Shown: positions 1 to 11,172, numbered from the stretch's first letter. The stretch is 64,000 bases of DNA from Coix lacryma-jobi var. lacryma-jobi (GCA_009763385.1 CM019831.1:14720080-14784079); one strand, 5' to 3'. The notes: a model not told the origin generated them from the letters alone. Made by a program: numbers and translations.

Positions 1-12
1 TAAATATATATA

Positions 13-270
13 CTCTCTCCGTACTCATAAAAGATATCATTTTCGAAAAGGTTTAAGTCAAATATTGGAAATATAAATCATGAATAAATTTTTAGTTATT
101 GAGTTTGAAAATGTAAATATTATATGAATACATTTGTCTTAAAAAATACTTTTATAAGAGTATATACATATACCACTTCTCTATAAATATTTTTATATAA
201 AAAAGAGGTCAAAGTTATGCTTTGAAGACCGTGTCACTATTCTAAATATCTTTTATGAGTACGGAGGGAG
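13..270. mobile_element. Stowaway-type MITE
   Basis: A 258-bp AT-rich element with terminal inverted repeats. The left end reads CTCTCTCCGTACTCATAAAA and the right end is its near-perfect reverse complement (TTTTATGAGTACGGAGGGAG). TA dinucleotides flank it at 11-12 and 271-272, the target duplication of Tc1/mariner-like Stowaway elements. It has no coding capacity, so mobilisation would need a transposase from elsewhere. The CTCCCTCCGT-type terminus is typical of grass Stowaway families. Confidence 0.85.
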
Positions 271-272
271 TA

Positions 273-486
273 CTCCCTCCATCCTAAAATAGATGCACTT
301 CTGGAGTTTGAATGAAGATGCTAAGTTTAGTGTAAATTACATTTATATCCTTAGAAAGATGTAACCATTATACCTCGGAAAATGATAAAGTAGAAAAAAA
401 ACAAATAGGACTAGTTTGTCTTTTATGTAAATATACATTTAGTTTGAGATAAATTTTAAACTCCAGAAGTATACTTACAAAGGGAG
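273..486. mobile_element. Stowaway-type MITE (second, abutting)
   Basis: A 214-bp element that starts CTCCCTCCATCCTAAAATAG and ends CTTACAAAGGGAG. Its inner inverted repeats share the 13-mer CTTCTGGAGTTT(G) and its complement at about 300-312 and 457-469. TA flanks are at 271-272 and 487-488. It shares the TA at 271-272 with the element on its left, so the two MITEs abut exactly. It has no ORF. Confidence 0.82.
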
Positions 487-488
487 TA

Positions 489-1105
489 GGTGTTTTGTTG
501 AAGTGTGATAACTGATAAGTTTTTGATGTCATATCAAATATTGTGGCACTAATTTAGTCTATTAAAAATAGACTAATAAAAAATAAATTACATATTTCAT
601 CATAAAACCATGAGACAAATTTATTAAAACTAATTAATCTGTTATTAGCATATATTTACTGTAGCACAAAATTATCAAATTATGGACTAATTAGGCTTAG
701 AAATTATTTTGTAAAATTATCACTATTTATATAATTAATTATTTTTAAGTCTATATGTAATACTTTATACATATGTGTAAATATTCGATATGATAGTTGA
801 AAAAAAATTAGATGAAAACTAAACACCCACCCACCGACGACGGTCCCCTACCCACCGCTTTTGTACTCCTATATGATATGATTCTCATGTATTATTATAT
901 AATTAATTAGGCACCCCGTGAGCTCGGCTGCCTGGCTCCCAGCCCAACCAGACGCCCGTAGCCATTCGTCACTGGCTCACGGGCCCCACGAACACACATG
1001 TCATGTTTGGTTCTCGAAATTAAATTTTAGTCCGTCACGTCACGTCGAATATTACGGCGTAAAAATGGCTCAGGGGCACCACACGTAAAAAAAAAAGCAG
1101 TCTCG
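489..1105. other. AT-rich intergenic sequence, possible decayed MITE
   Basis: No gene is visible. From about 500 to 830 the sequence is very AT-rich and ends in GATGAAAACTAAACAC, preceded by an ATTCGATATGATAG-like stretch. This resembles the end of a common grass MITE family, but I cannot define both termini or a target duplication. From 840 to 1000 there is a short GC-richer stretch with no ORF of note. Confidence 0.35.
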
Positions 1106-1107
1106 TA

Positions 1108-1198
1108 CTCCCTCCGTCCCTAAATAACTCTCTCTAGAAATTCGTGTTTCCTTCACAGACATACTTTTCGGACGACACTTAAAAAGGAACGGAGGGAG
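1108..1198. mobile_element. Short Stowaway-like MITE
   Basis: A 91-bp element with ends CTCCCTCCGTCCCTAAATAA and (reverse complement) CTCCCTCCGTTCCTTTTTAA. TA flanks are at 1106-1107 and 1199-1200. The inverted repeats are imperfect beyond about 12 bp. It is shorter than most Stowaway copies and may be internally deleted. The right-hand TA is also the first two bases of the target duplication of the next element. Confidence 0.7.
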
Positions 1199-1207
1199 TA
1201 TTTCTAA

Positions 1208-2065
1208 GGGAGAATTAGGTACATGGCTCTGGAAAAAACTCAGTTTAGGTATTTGATCTTTTTTGTTTTGAATTTGGTTCTATGGCCTCAGATCAAATTT
1301 TATTTAGGTGTATGACATTCCGTCCATTCAGACATGTAATAGTGTTAACTCGGGTGGTAAAAAAACCATATTATCTCTGACAGAAAAAACAAAGTTTTAT
1401 TTGTTTATTGTATATTTTTTTGTACATTGATATATCCATATTTATATACGCGAGCGTCATGCTGCGGCCGCTGCGTCAACGTCATGCGTGTTCGCATTCT
1501 GCTCTGTTCCGTGTTGTGCCGTACGTGGGTGTGCGTGCTCCTCGTCGTAGCTAGCTGTGGTTTGGCTACGCCGAATGAGTACGTAGATATGTACGTGCAT
1601 ACTATATACGTACTAGATCAACGCATGTACGTGTACAGGACAGCTAGTTCATGACTTGCATGTTTTGGGAATAAGAATAATCCAAGTTGTTGTTGTGCCG
1701 AGCAAGAGCTACATCTACGTGTGTTTTATTTGTTTATTGTATATTTTTTGTACATCGATATATATCCATATTTATATATACGTGGTTATGTAAAAATTAA
1801 TTATATGTGGTACTGTGGCAATTTGATATATATATATATATGAATATATCAATGTAAAAAAATATACAATAAATAAATAAAACTCTGATTTTTTCTATTA
1901 GGGGTAATATGGTCTTTTTACCATCCGAGTTAACACCGTTACATGACTAAATGGATGGAAGGCCATACACCTAAATAAAATTTGATCTGAGGCCATAAAA
2001 CCAAATTAAAAAAAGACCAAATACCTAAACTGAGTTTTTTCTAGAGCCATACACCTAATTCTCCC
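1208..2065. mobile_element. Non-autonomous Mutator-like element with long TIRs
   Basis: An 858-bp element bounded by exact 9-bp direct repeats TATTTCTAA at 1199-1207 and 2066-2074, the length expected for Mutator-like transposons. The ends are inverted repeats of roughly 230 bp (about 1208-1440 and 1835-2065). Both start GGGAGAATTAGGT and stay alignable to the TTTATTGTATATTTTTTT stretch. No transposase is encoded. The interior (about 1449-1720) is clearly more GC-rich than the TIRs and carries a 75-codon open frame of unknown origin. A direct copy of the inner TIR end lies at about 1722-1785, so the GC-rich interior sits between two direct repeats. Confidence 0.8.
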
Positions 2066-2074
2066 TATTTCTAA

Positions 2075-3034
2075 CGGGAGCAGAGTACCCCGCGCATTTG
2101 TTTAAAAAAATGTGCGGTTCAGCAGGCCGACCAGTTTCATTTCATCGATGGGCCATGGGTAATGACTGGGCTCTTGGACTGGTCGACGATGCCGTGCATG
2201 GCATATTTATTGAAAAAAAATGGAATACAAAGATTGCCATGACAGCCAGCCAGGGGCAACGAAATCAACATTCTTGGTGCGAGTGGCGGCGCGCAATGAC
2301 CAAAGTGTAATCCCATTCGACAAAGACGTCAAGTGCAACTATATATTGATGATGGATGGTTGATAAAGTCATGATGTTTGGTGCACGCTTACCTTCCGAG
2401 TCCTGAAAAGACCAGTCTATCCATCAGCACATGAGTACAGCTAATGCACCCTAGCAGCAACTGGATCAGATGATACAATAGGCATAGTGGATCGATTGCT
2501 GCGCATAAATATATGACAGGATTTAAGCGGATAGGAAACAACCATAAATGAAGAAAAACGAACGTTAATAGACACAAGATGTACTAAATTGAATTATTTG
2601 TGTACAAAATTTTGTAGCCGCGTTAGGTAAGGGGAAAAACAAATAAAAAAGAGTGATTGTTTATACTCTGTGTAGGCCAAAAGTTTTAGCAGAATTGCTA
2701 TAGGTGTCCAACTCACCTTGCAGAAGAGACAATGGGCTTTCAGTAAAAAAAAATCAAGTATAAACGCCTTTTAGGCATAAGCAACTCGGGGGTAGACAAT
2801 AGAGATTCTCAACATTGATATTGAAACAAACAAACAAACAAAAAAAGTATAAAAAAAATAAAGTAACATGTCAAATAGAAAAATGGCACTGAATAAATAA
2901 TGGGACCATATATAATCGACACAACAAGGTCCAGTATAGATTTTAGCAAACAAAAGGGCAAGTGTATTGCAAAGAAACAGAACTAAAAAACGGAAAGACC
3001 ATAATAACCTGGTTATGTGCAGGTCATATTCTTC
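2075..3034. other. Intergenic sequence, no gene seen
   Basis: A few short open frames (up to about 70 codons) are present, none with recognisable features. The 2600-3034 part could be the 3' untranslated region of the minus-strand exons proposed just to the right, but I see no decisive signal. Confidence 0.3.
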
Positions 3035-3527
3035 TCATTGAAGAGCCATTTCTTCTTCATTTATCTGCAAAATAGATCCCAGTCAGAATTGACTGGAGGC
3101 AATGACAGTATGGTAGTTTAACTCCAGCAGTAAAAAAACATTCCTTGAAAAATAGTATGTACCTATACTGTGAGAGCCAATAATGTATTAAACCAAAGAG
3201 CACCTAAAAAAGATTAATGTACAGTTCAGATCAGATTGTACGATTTGACGAACCATACAAAAGGCTACACACATGTGAAACCATACAGATATGTAGGAAC
3301 TAGAAATATTTTTGTACGCATCTGGTACAGTGCACACATGAAGTTTCTGTGTATAAAATGAACTATTTCAGTTAAGAAGCAAACAACGGTTCTTGCAGGT
3401 TTCTCGTAATAATACTAATCTTGTATGGATGCTTACAATTTGACCATTTGCCAGGACAACCCTACCATGGCTATGCCCATCTAGAATGTTGGCACTATTG
3501 GGAAACCCAACAAAGCAATCTCGAGTT
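3035..3527 (-). CDS. Possible 3' exons of an unidentified host gene
   Basis: Two short blocks on the minus strand look like terminal exons. Block 3527-3437 (91 bp) follows an acceptor-like TGTAG, precedes a donor-like GTAAGC, and is open in one frame (about 30 residues, containing GFPNSANILDGHSHGR). The next block, 3064-3035, follows an acceptor TTTTGCAG and continues in phase for nine codons (INEEEMALQ) to TGA. The matching splice phase is the main support. I do not recognise the protein, and upstream exons could not be placed between 3.5 and 5.2 kb. A chance open stretch is a real alternative. Confidence 0.3.
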
Positions 3528-5213
3528 CTACAGGCGGAAACAAAAATAAAAAGGATGGATGGTCACAAAATGTTGAAGCCAGAGGCATCTCCTTACCAGC
3601 CCAACTAAGGATAGCCAACTACATGAATAGGCAATAGATACATGTCTTTTTGAAAGAGAAATATGGTAGCAATAATGACTGGTCAACCTGCCTGTGTTAG
3701 ATCAATTCCAGAGGTAACAATTAATCAAACAGACAACAGGATCAGAGTCAGATCAATTGTTTGATCAATCTGGCTATGCTATATCACGGTGAGCTACAGA
3801 TCTATCATTATGCAAGGATACACGATTTCACATGATCCATGTTTCGCAGCATGGTAATTCAGAATAATTATATCTATCAAAATGCATGATCCCTGCAAAG
3901 AAGCAATCGAAGCCAACTTGGCATATGTACCACACTAAGGCTAACATCCAACTTCGAAGAAAGGCACGAGTCTATCTAACTATAAAAACATGTATCAGAC
4001 CATCTATAACAGTTGATGAGAAATCAAAATAGAAATAACCAGGACTGTAAAAAAAATACCATAGACTATCAGTTGTAGAACAGCCTATCAAAAATAACAG
4101 AGCAGAGTAATCCAAAATCGCATTCCAGTGTTAACATGTAGCACAATAGAATGTGTGGTCACAAAATAGAGGAATCTATATAGGGAAGAGAACTAAAACC
4201 TTGGATTTTGGAGTGCAATTGGCAACAGATCCATACATATAAACCAAAGAACAGTAAAATGAGAAGAAAACCTAAACCAAATAGGTGTGATATGCATCAG
4301 GGAAAAATAAACTATGTGGTTTGACAAAATTTAAATATGTGAGGAACAAAGCATCAGGGAAAGAGAGACAATTAATGTTATGTTGATCTTCCATTCTTGG
4401 GGCAAATACGAAACATGCCTATGACTGTAAAATAGAAAAAGAATATGGTTTCAGTTGGACAACAAAATATCTAAAATAACTACAATCAGTAAACTTTTCG
4501 CCCTAAGGGATAACTACAATCAGCAAGCTTTGCGCCCTAAGGGATAACTACAACCAGAAAGCTTTTCGCCCTAAGGGATGAGTGGATGAGTGCAATTAAT
4601 TAGCAAAATAGGTACATAGGATGTCTCACTGTATCAGAACCTGGATACTCATCTTGTGCAAAAAAAAAGGTAAGTGCATATATAATGGGAGATAGAAAAC
4701 ATCAAGCAACAAACCTTGAACGATTGATTTGCTCTCAGTTTGCTTCAATTGCACATTGATTTGGACACAATATATTTTAGTCATCTCCCATCTCATTACA
4801 GACCTGTAAAAAAGCAATGGCAAACTTTTGCAGTCTGTCCTGAATAGTTCTTGAATCAAAATATATTATCATGGATTCTTAGTTCTGTGAAATTGAACAG
4901 TTGTCAAGATAATATTGATATACATGAACAATGTTTCTACAGTCAAAATGAACAATGCAATATCTCGTTCACTTGCTAAGTAACCAAGTATCCTGAATTA
5001 TACAGAAAGTAGGCAATGAAAAACTGATAGTATGATTAGCTAGTTGGATAAGAACCTATTTCCTTTTTCATGATTTTCTCGGGATCCAAATTAAGTAGAC
5101 GATTGATGTATACCTTGTAATCACAGAAGAGCACGCCATCAAGGGAGGAATGATACTAGTGAGACATGAGACCAAACGTAATCACAGAAGTACCTGTGGT
5201 TCAATGGATGAAT
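3528..5213. other. AT-rich unique sequence, intron or intergenic
   Basis: No convincing exon, transposon end or RNA gene is visible apart from a small tandem repeat at 4476-4577. The composition fits grass intron or intergenic DNA. The copia insertion at 5214 marks its right edge. Confidence 0.3.
4476..4577. repeat. Three tandem copies of a 34-bp unit
   Basis: Units at 4476-4509, 4510-4543 and 4544-4577 each run from ATAACTACAA to CGCCCTAAGGG with two to four substitutions between copies. The repeats are head to tail with no spacers. Confidence 0.85.
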
Positions 5214-5501
5214 TGTTGGAGTTGTTCCAAATTCATTTCAGGATATTGGCCGGGCTTCTGACGGAGCGAAGCGGAGGCCCGTTGCCGGAGGCTTGGGCCG
5301 GAGCGTAGGGTTTCGTGGAGATTGATTCTCTTGTAAGCCGTCATAGGCGTGTAACCCCAAAACTCTTGAGATAGTGAGATTGTTGCCGGCTGGTGCCCGT
5401 GGTTTTTCCCTTTCACATTGAAGGGGTTTTCCACGTAAATCGTGTGTCTTCTCTGTGATTGAATTTCATTTACTTTATATTCCTATACGTCGTTCATAAC
5501 A
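5214..5501 (+). repeat. 5' LTR of the copia element
   Basis: 288 bp, beginning TGTTGGAGTTG and ending CGTTCATAACA. It is 36 bp longer than its partner. The extra block lies between two GGAGCG motifs near 5263-5315, so the 3' copy probably lost it by slippage or recombination between short repeats. Confidence 0.93.
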
Positions 5502-5503
5502 AG

Positions 5504-5515
5504 TGGCATCGGAGC
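5504..5515 (+). other. Primer-binding site of the copia element
   Basis: TGGCATCGGAGC, two bases after the 5' LTR. It differs at two positions from the TGGTATCAGAGC complementary to plant initiator tRNA-Met, the usual copia primer. Confidence 0.7.
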
Positions 5516-5535
5516 TACGGTTGCTGTTAGGGTTT

Positions 5536-8100
5536 ATGACGACGTCGATGAAGTTCGATCTTCCGCTGCTGAACTTCGACACGCGGTTCTCGCTATGGCA
5601 AGTCAAGATGCGGGGGATTCTGGCGCAGACTCATGACTATGATGAGGCGCTGGATAATTTCGGCAAGAGGAAGGCCGAGTGGACTCCTGAGGAGATCCGC
5701 AAGGATCAGAAGGCACTCGCCCTAATTCAGTTACATCTTCATAATGATATTTTGCAGGAGTGTTTGAAAGAGAAAACTGCTGTAGAACTATGGCTGAAAC
5801 TGGAATCGATCTGTATGTCCAAGGATCTAACCAGTAAGATGCAGATGCAGATGCAGATGAAGTTGTTCACTCTGAAGATGAAGGAGGAGGATTCGGTGAT
5901 GACCCACATCGCTGAATTCAAGAAGATCGTGGCCGACCTAGTGTTGATGGAGGTGAAGTATGATGATGAGGACTTAGGTCTTTTACTGTTATGTTCTTTG
6001 CCAAATTTGTATGCAAATTTTCGTGACACCATACTTTTGAGCCATGATGAACTAACCCTAAAGGAAGTTTATGAGGCTCTCCAGTCTAGGGAGAAGATGA
6101 AAGTCATGGTGCAGAATGACGGAACGTCGTCCTCAAAGGGCGAAGCTTTGCATGTAAGAGGCAGAACGGAAAACAGGCACTCAAATGAAAAGAGCTACGA
6201 AAGGAGAGGCCGTTCAAAGTCCAAGCCGTCGGGTAATAAAATGTTCTGTGTTTATTGCAAGCTGACAAATCATAATGTCGAGGATTGCAGAAAAGTACAG
6301 AATAAGGAGAAGAGAAAAAACAAGTCAGCTGGTAAGGTCTCTGTTGCTGCTGCTGCCTCTGATGATGATTCTGGAGATTGTCCGGTAGTATTTGCTGGTT
6401 GTGTTGCTGGTCAGGATGAATGGATTCTTGATTCCGTATGTTCATTTCATATTTGCACTAACAGAAATTGGTTTAGTTCATATAAGCCTGTGCAGAGAGG
6501 GGATGTTGTGCGGATGGGAGATGACAACCCATGTGACATTGTGGGGATTGGATCAGTTCAGATCAAGACTGATGATGGCATGACACGCACGCTGAAAAAC
6601 GTCAGGTATATACCAGGGATGTCCAGAAATCTTATCTCTTTGAGCACGCTTGATGCAGAAGGTTACAAATATTCCGGTTCAGATGACGTTCTAAAGGTAT
6701 CAAAAGGTTCTCTTGTCTGCTTGAAAGGTGATCTTAATTCTGCAAAATTATATATCCTTAGAGGGTGTACTTTACCTGGTTCTGATTCCGCTGTTGCTGC
6801 TGTTACTAATGATGAACCTAGTAAGACTAACTTTTGGCACATGCGTTTGGGACATATGAGTCACCATGGTTTGGCAGAATTGATGAAGCGAAACCTGCTG
6901 GATGGCTGCACTTCGAGTAAAATCAAGTTTTGTGAGCATTGCATTTTTGGGAAGCATAAAAGGGTACATTTCGACACTTCTGTTCACACCACCAAAGGTA
7001 CTCTTGATTATGTTCATGCTGATTTATGGGGTCCTTCTAAGAAGCCCTCACTTGGTGGTGCTCGTTATATGCTTACAATTATTGATGACTACTCTAGAAG
7101 GGTTTGGCCTTATTTTCTGAAACATAAAGATGATACTTTTGCTGCTTCTAAGAACTACAAAGTAATGATAGAAAGGCAAACTGAAAGGAAGGTAAAATTG
7201 CTTCGTACTGATAAAGGTGGAGAATTTTGTTCGCATGCCTTTAATGATTATTGCAGACAGGAAGACATTGTTAGGCATCACACCATACCACATACTCCAC
7301 AACAGAATGGTGTGGCCGAACGTATGAACAGGACCATCATATCCGAGGCCCGTTGCATCCTGTCTAATGCAAGGATGAGCAAGCGTTTTTGGGCTGAAGC
7401 TGCTAATACTGCCTATTACTTGATAAACAGGTCACCTTCTATTCCACTGAATAAGAAAACTTCCATTAAGGTATGGTCTGGTACGCCTGCTGATTATTCA
7501 CAGTTGAAAGTTTTTGTATGCACTGCTTATGCTCATGTTGATAATGGAAAATTGGAGCCTAGAGCTGTTAAGTGTCTATTTCTTGGTTATGGTTCAGGAG
7601 TCAAAGGTTATAAATTGTGGAATCCTAAAACAGGAAAGACTTTTATGAGCAGGAGTGTTGTATTTAATGAATCTGTGATGTTTACTAACAGTTTGCCCTC
7701 AGATCATGTTCCAGAGAATGAGCTGCAGCGTATGCGCATGCAGGTGGAGCATGTGGATGATGATATAGGTGTGCAGGTGGAGCCTGTTGATGACCAGGAT
7801 GACCATAATAATGATGTTGTTGAGAATGATGCTCATGATGATGTTCAACAAACTCCTCCTATTTTGCAGCTAGAGGAGGATTTATCTATTGCTCAACGCA
7901 AGTCAAAAAGGACAGTTGCACCTCCTAAACGTCTCATTGAAGAATGTAATTTGTCTTGCTATGCTTTGAGTTGTGCTGAACAGGTGGAGAATGTTCATGA
8001 GCCAGCAACCTATAAAGAAGCTGTTCGTTCTGCTGATACTGAGAATTGGATTTCTGCTATGCATGAGGAGATGCAGTCTCTTGAGAAGAACAGTACATGA
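5536..8100 (+). pseudogene. Copia gag-protease-integrase, ends at nonsense codon
   Basis: Starts at ATG 5536, the first ATG after the primer site; the frame stays open upstream only through a GTG at 5503. Gag occupies roughly residues 1-230 and carries a CCHC zinc knuckle (CVYCKLTNHNVEDC, about 6244-6285). The protease active site reads D-S-V (codon 6436-6438 is GTA) where the family has D-S/T-G, so protease activity should be lost. Integrase follows, with the H-H-C-C region (about 6838-6950), HADLWGP, a TDKGGEF motif and GVAERMNRT. The frame stops at TGA 8098-8100, just upstream of RT, and the next block continues in the same frame. The stop therefore looks like a point mutation. Confidence 0.9.
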
Positions 8101-9027
8101 GAAGTTGTACCTTTGCCTGAGAAGAAGAAGACCATCAACTGCAAGTGGATCTTCAAGAGAAAGGAGGGTTTATCTCCAAGCGAGCCTCCAAAGTATAAGG
8201 CAAGGTTAGTTGCTAAAGGCTATAGTCAAATTCCGGGTGTTGATTATAATGATGTGTTCTCTCCAGTGGTAAAACACAGTACAATTTGTACTTTCTTTAG
8301 TATTGTTGTTTCACATGATCTTGAGCTTGAGCAGTTAGATGTGAAGACTGCATTTTTGCATGGAGAGCTTGAGGAGGACATATACATGGACCAACCGGAA
8401 GGGTTCATAGTGCCAGGCAAGGAAAAATATGTGTGCAAGTTGGAGCGATCCTTGTATGGTTTGAAACAGTCCCCTCGTCAGTGGAACAAGAGGTTTGATT
8501 CATTTATGTTGTCACACAGTTTTAAAAGATCTAAATATGATAGCCGTGTTTACATCAAGCATGTTAATGGATCACCTATATATTTGCTGTTATATGTTGA
8601 TGATATGCTGATTGCTGCCAAGAGTAAGATTGAAATCACTAAGTTAAAGAAGCTGTTGAGTAGTGAGTTTGATATGAAAGATCTTGGTAGTGCTAAGAAA
8701 ATTCTTGGTATGGAAATTAGTAGAGACAAAAAATCTGGTTTGCTATTTCTTAGTCAACAAAATTATATCAAGAAGGTTCTTCAGCGTTTCAACATGCAAA
8801 ATGCTAAAGCTGTTAGTACCCCTATTGCACTTCACTTTAAGTTGTCAGCTGCTCAGTGTCCTAGTACAGATGCAGAGTTTGAGTACATGTCAAGGGTTCC
8901 TTATTCTAGTGCTGTTGGGTCTTTGATGTATGCCATGGTTTGCTCTCGTCCAGATTTGTCATATGCTATGAGTCTTGTTAGTAGATATATGTCTAATCCT
9001 GACAAAGAACATTGGAGGACAGTTTAG
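8101..9027 (+). pseudogene. Copia reverse transcriptase block
   Basis: Continuous with the preceding frame after the TGA. It carries the KARLVAKGYSQ motif, the LDVKTAFLHGELEE motif and the catalytic YVDDMLIA core at about 8593-8616. This is the RNA-dependent DNA polymerase of the element, acting in virus-like particles. It ends at TAG 9025-9027 inside the RT-to-RNase H connection, and the next segment continues in the same frame. It cannot be expressed as part of a full polyprotein. Confidence 0.9.
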
Positions 9028-9555
9028 TGGATTTTCAGGTACCTCAGTGGCACAACAAATTCTTGTTTAAAGTTTGGAAGAACTGATAAGGGTCTTATTG
9101 GATATGTGGATTCTGATTATGCTGCTGATCTGGACAGACGAATATCACTTACTGGTTATGTGTTTACTGTTGGCAGTTGTGCTGTGAGTTGGAGGGCTAC
9201 ATTACAGTCAGTTGTTGCTTTGTCTACTACTGAAGCAAAATATATGGCTATTTGTGAAGCGTGCAAAGAATTAATTTGGCTGAAAGGTTTGTACGCTGAG
9301 CTTTGTGGAGTTGAATCTTGCATAAGTTTGCATTGTGACAGTCAAAGTGCAATTTACCTCACTAAAGATCAGATGTTCCATGAGAGAACTAAGCACATAG
9401 ATATCAAGTATCATTTTGTGCGTGATGTGATTGAAGAAGGTAAGCTGAAGGTATGCAAGATTAGTACTCATGATAATCCTGCTGATATGATGACAAAGCA
9501 TGTTCCTGTTGCTAAGTTTGAGTTGTGCTCAAGCTTAGTCGGTTTAATTGGATAG
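9028..9555 (+). pseudogene. Copia RNase H block
   Basis: Same frame as the RT block after the TAG. It shows the copia RNase H signatures: a D-x-D start in YVDSDYAAD, the LSTTEAKYMA block, LHCDSQSAIYL, and the HIDIKYHFVRD block near the C-terminus. It ends at TAG 9553-9555, about 100 bp before the 3' LTR. RNase H would remove the RNA template during reverse transcription. Confidence 0.9.
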
Positions 9556-9657
9556 TCCAAGAGACTATTATTGGCACCAGTGGTTTTCTATCTTTATTTG
9601 TGTTCAGGGTGATGGGTTGATTTATGATACAAGATGAATTTGTCTCAAGGTGGAGTT

Positions 9658-9909
9658 TGTTGGAGTTGTTCCAAATTCACTTCAGGATATTGGCCGGGCT
9701 TCTGACGGAGCGTAGCGGTTTCGTGGAGATTGATTCTCTTGTAAGCCGCCATAGGCGTGTAACCCCAAAACTCTTGAGATAGTGAGATTGTTGCCGGCTC
9801 GTGCCCGTGGTTTTTTCCTTTCACATTGAAGGGGTCTTCCACGTAAATCGTGTGTCTTCTCTGTGATTGAATTTCGTTTACTTTATATTCCTATACGTCG
9901 TTCATAACA
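9658..9909 (+). repeat. 3' LTR of the copia element
   Basis: 252 bp, beginning TGTTGGAGTTG and ending CGTTCATAACA. It is preceded by a short purine-rich stretch (AAGGTGGAG, 9648-9656) suited to be the polypurine tract. It differs from the 5' LTR by a 36-bp deletion and several substitutions. Confidence 0.92.
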
Positions 9910-10276
9910 TGAATTACAATTGGCATCCAAATGATAGCAACCATGTTTGGTCTTTCCAGAAGCAAAAAGATATCAGTAAATACCTTTTTCCAGAACCAGA
10001 AACAATGTTATATCCTTATTTCTATGTGCCTTGAATGCAATATATACAAATGTATTTATGGGACCGAAAAATAAATGTGCTGCATCTAATCAAATGGACT
10101 TTCCATAAACACTATCTGCCTAAAAGGAAGACACCAAACTAAAGAGAGATTGCACGGAATACTATAGATGTACGTAACTGATATTTATCTAAATAGAAGA
10201 ATAGACATCTCATTAGCACATATCTTTTGCAAACTGTAATGGCAACATACACAAGGATAAGCTGCAACATGTTATG

Positions 10277-10476
10277 GGTCTGTTTGGTGCAGCTTCGGCT
10301 CTGCCTATGGCAATAGCTCCAGCACCAGAGCAGACCGAACCATACCAAACACCTAGAGAAGGAGCTGTTTTGGAATGGAGCCAAACCTGTTTTTGGCGTA
10401 CAGAGGCGAAGCTGCAATTTGGGGCTCCGGCTTCGGCATTGGAGCAGATGGAGCGGGAGCTTCACTAAACACGGCC
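10277..10476. mobile_element. Possible hAT-like MITE
   Basis: About 200 bp. It starts GGTCTGTTTGGTGCAGCTTC and ends with a sequence whose reverse complement is GGCCGTGTTTAGTGAAGCTC, giving imperfect terminal inverted repeats. Flanks TGTTATGG and TGCTATGG (7 of 8 identical) resemble an 8-bp target duplication, but the exact element edge is uncertain by a base or two. It has no coding capacity. Confidence 0.5.
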
Positions 10477-10484
10477 TGCTATGG

Positions 10485-10879
10485 AAGCATAACATATATC
10501 TACACACCAAAAGGAAACATAAACTGATGCATCCCACAACAAAGGCCTTTGCTCTCTCTTCATTCCTACAATATATATACGGCAAAATACAAGCAACACG
10601 AGCCAGAATGGCAGCGAGCATTAATGCCGCTGAGCACTTAAACATTTTAACTGAAGCAAATTTTCACTGTACAGTTCACAATCTTAAGTTCTGAGCCATC
10701 AAATTGACAGTAATTAGCAAGTATGCATTACACCTCATAGTTGTAATGAAACACATCAATTATTAGCAATTAAGCAAATGACAAAACTGATCTGTGGTCT
10801 TCCTGCAATAGTATAATAGTGCAGATTCAATAGAGGTACAAATTCAAAACAGACACTCCATGGCAGTACTCATCATCGA
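10485..10879. other. AT-rich sequence, no gene seen
   Basis: No convincing coding signal or transposon end. It could include the 3' untranslated region of the minus-strand exon at 10880-11151. Confidence 0.3.
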
Positions 10880-11151
10880 TTATACACGGACAGGCTGGTT
10901 GAATAGTTTGGGAATCTTCTCATACGCCCCACCAACATCACGGATTTTCCCCTGAGCCTCATTGATTTCCTTTTTGAGGATGACCATTGATTTCTTCACT
11001 TTATTCAGTTCCTTTTTCCCAGCCCCTTCACAGACAGCAAGAAATAACTGCGTCGAGCTTCTGCTATGACATTTACATTCTTGATAATTTGATTATTTAG
11101 CTTGTCAACGTTGTCGATAGGGGACCTAATAACGCTGTGAACTTTTCTCAC
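10880..11151 (-). pseudogene. Terminal exon of an unidentified host gene, frame slip inside
   Basis: Read on the minus strand from an acceptor-like TTTAACAG, the sequence is open for about 40 residues (VRKVHSVIRSPIDNVDKLNN at the start). It then needs a one-base shift near 11030-11040 to continue as a lysine-rich helix-like segment (KKELNKVKKS...VILKKEINEA) and finish IPKLFNQPVRV at TAA 10880-10882. Both halves look like protein coding, and together they suggest one coiled-coil C-terminus broken by a single indel. I do not recognise the family. Tat-like LTR sequence begins 22 bp upstream of the exon and may have destroyed the rest of the gene. Confidence 0.4.
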
Positions 11152-11172
11152 TGTTAAAGTCTAGGACAGATC

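Larger units (their letters stand above)
5214..9909 (+). mobile_element. Ty1-copia LTR retrotransposon, Tork-like, decayed
   Basis: A 4,696-bp element flanked by the 5-bp duplication TGAAT (5209-5213 and 9910-9914). LTRs are at 5214-5501 and 9658-9909, with TG...CA ends. The domain order gag, protease, integrase, RT, RNase H defines Ty1-copia. The YVDDMLIA RT core and the overall gag and integrase style look Tork-like, an inference without a tree. Two in-frame stop codons and an altered protease motif make this copy non-functional. It lies in otherwise unique sequence. Confidence 0.93.

Noticed and set aside
1427..1654. A 75-codon frame inside the Mutator-like element as a gene
   Set aside because: Cysteine- and valine-rich chance frame within the GC-rich interior; no start context or domain.
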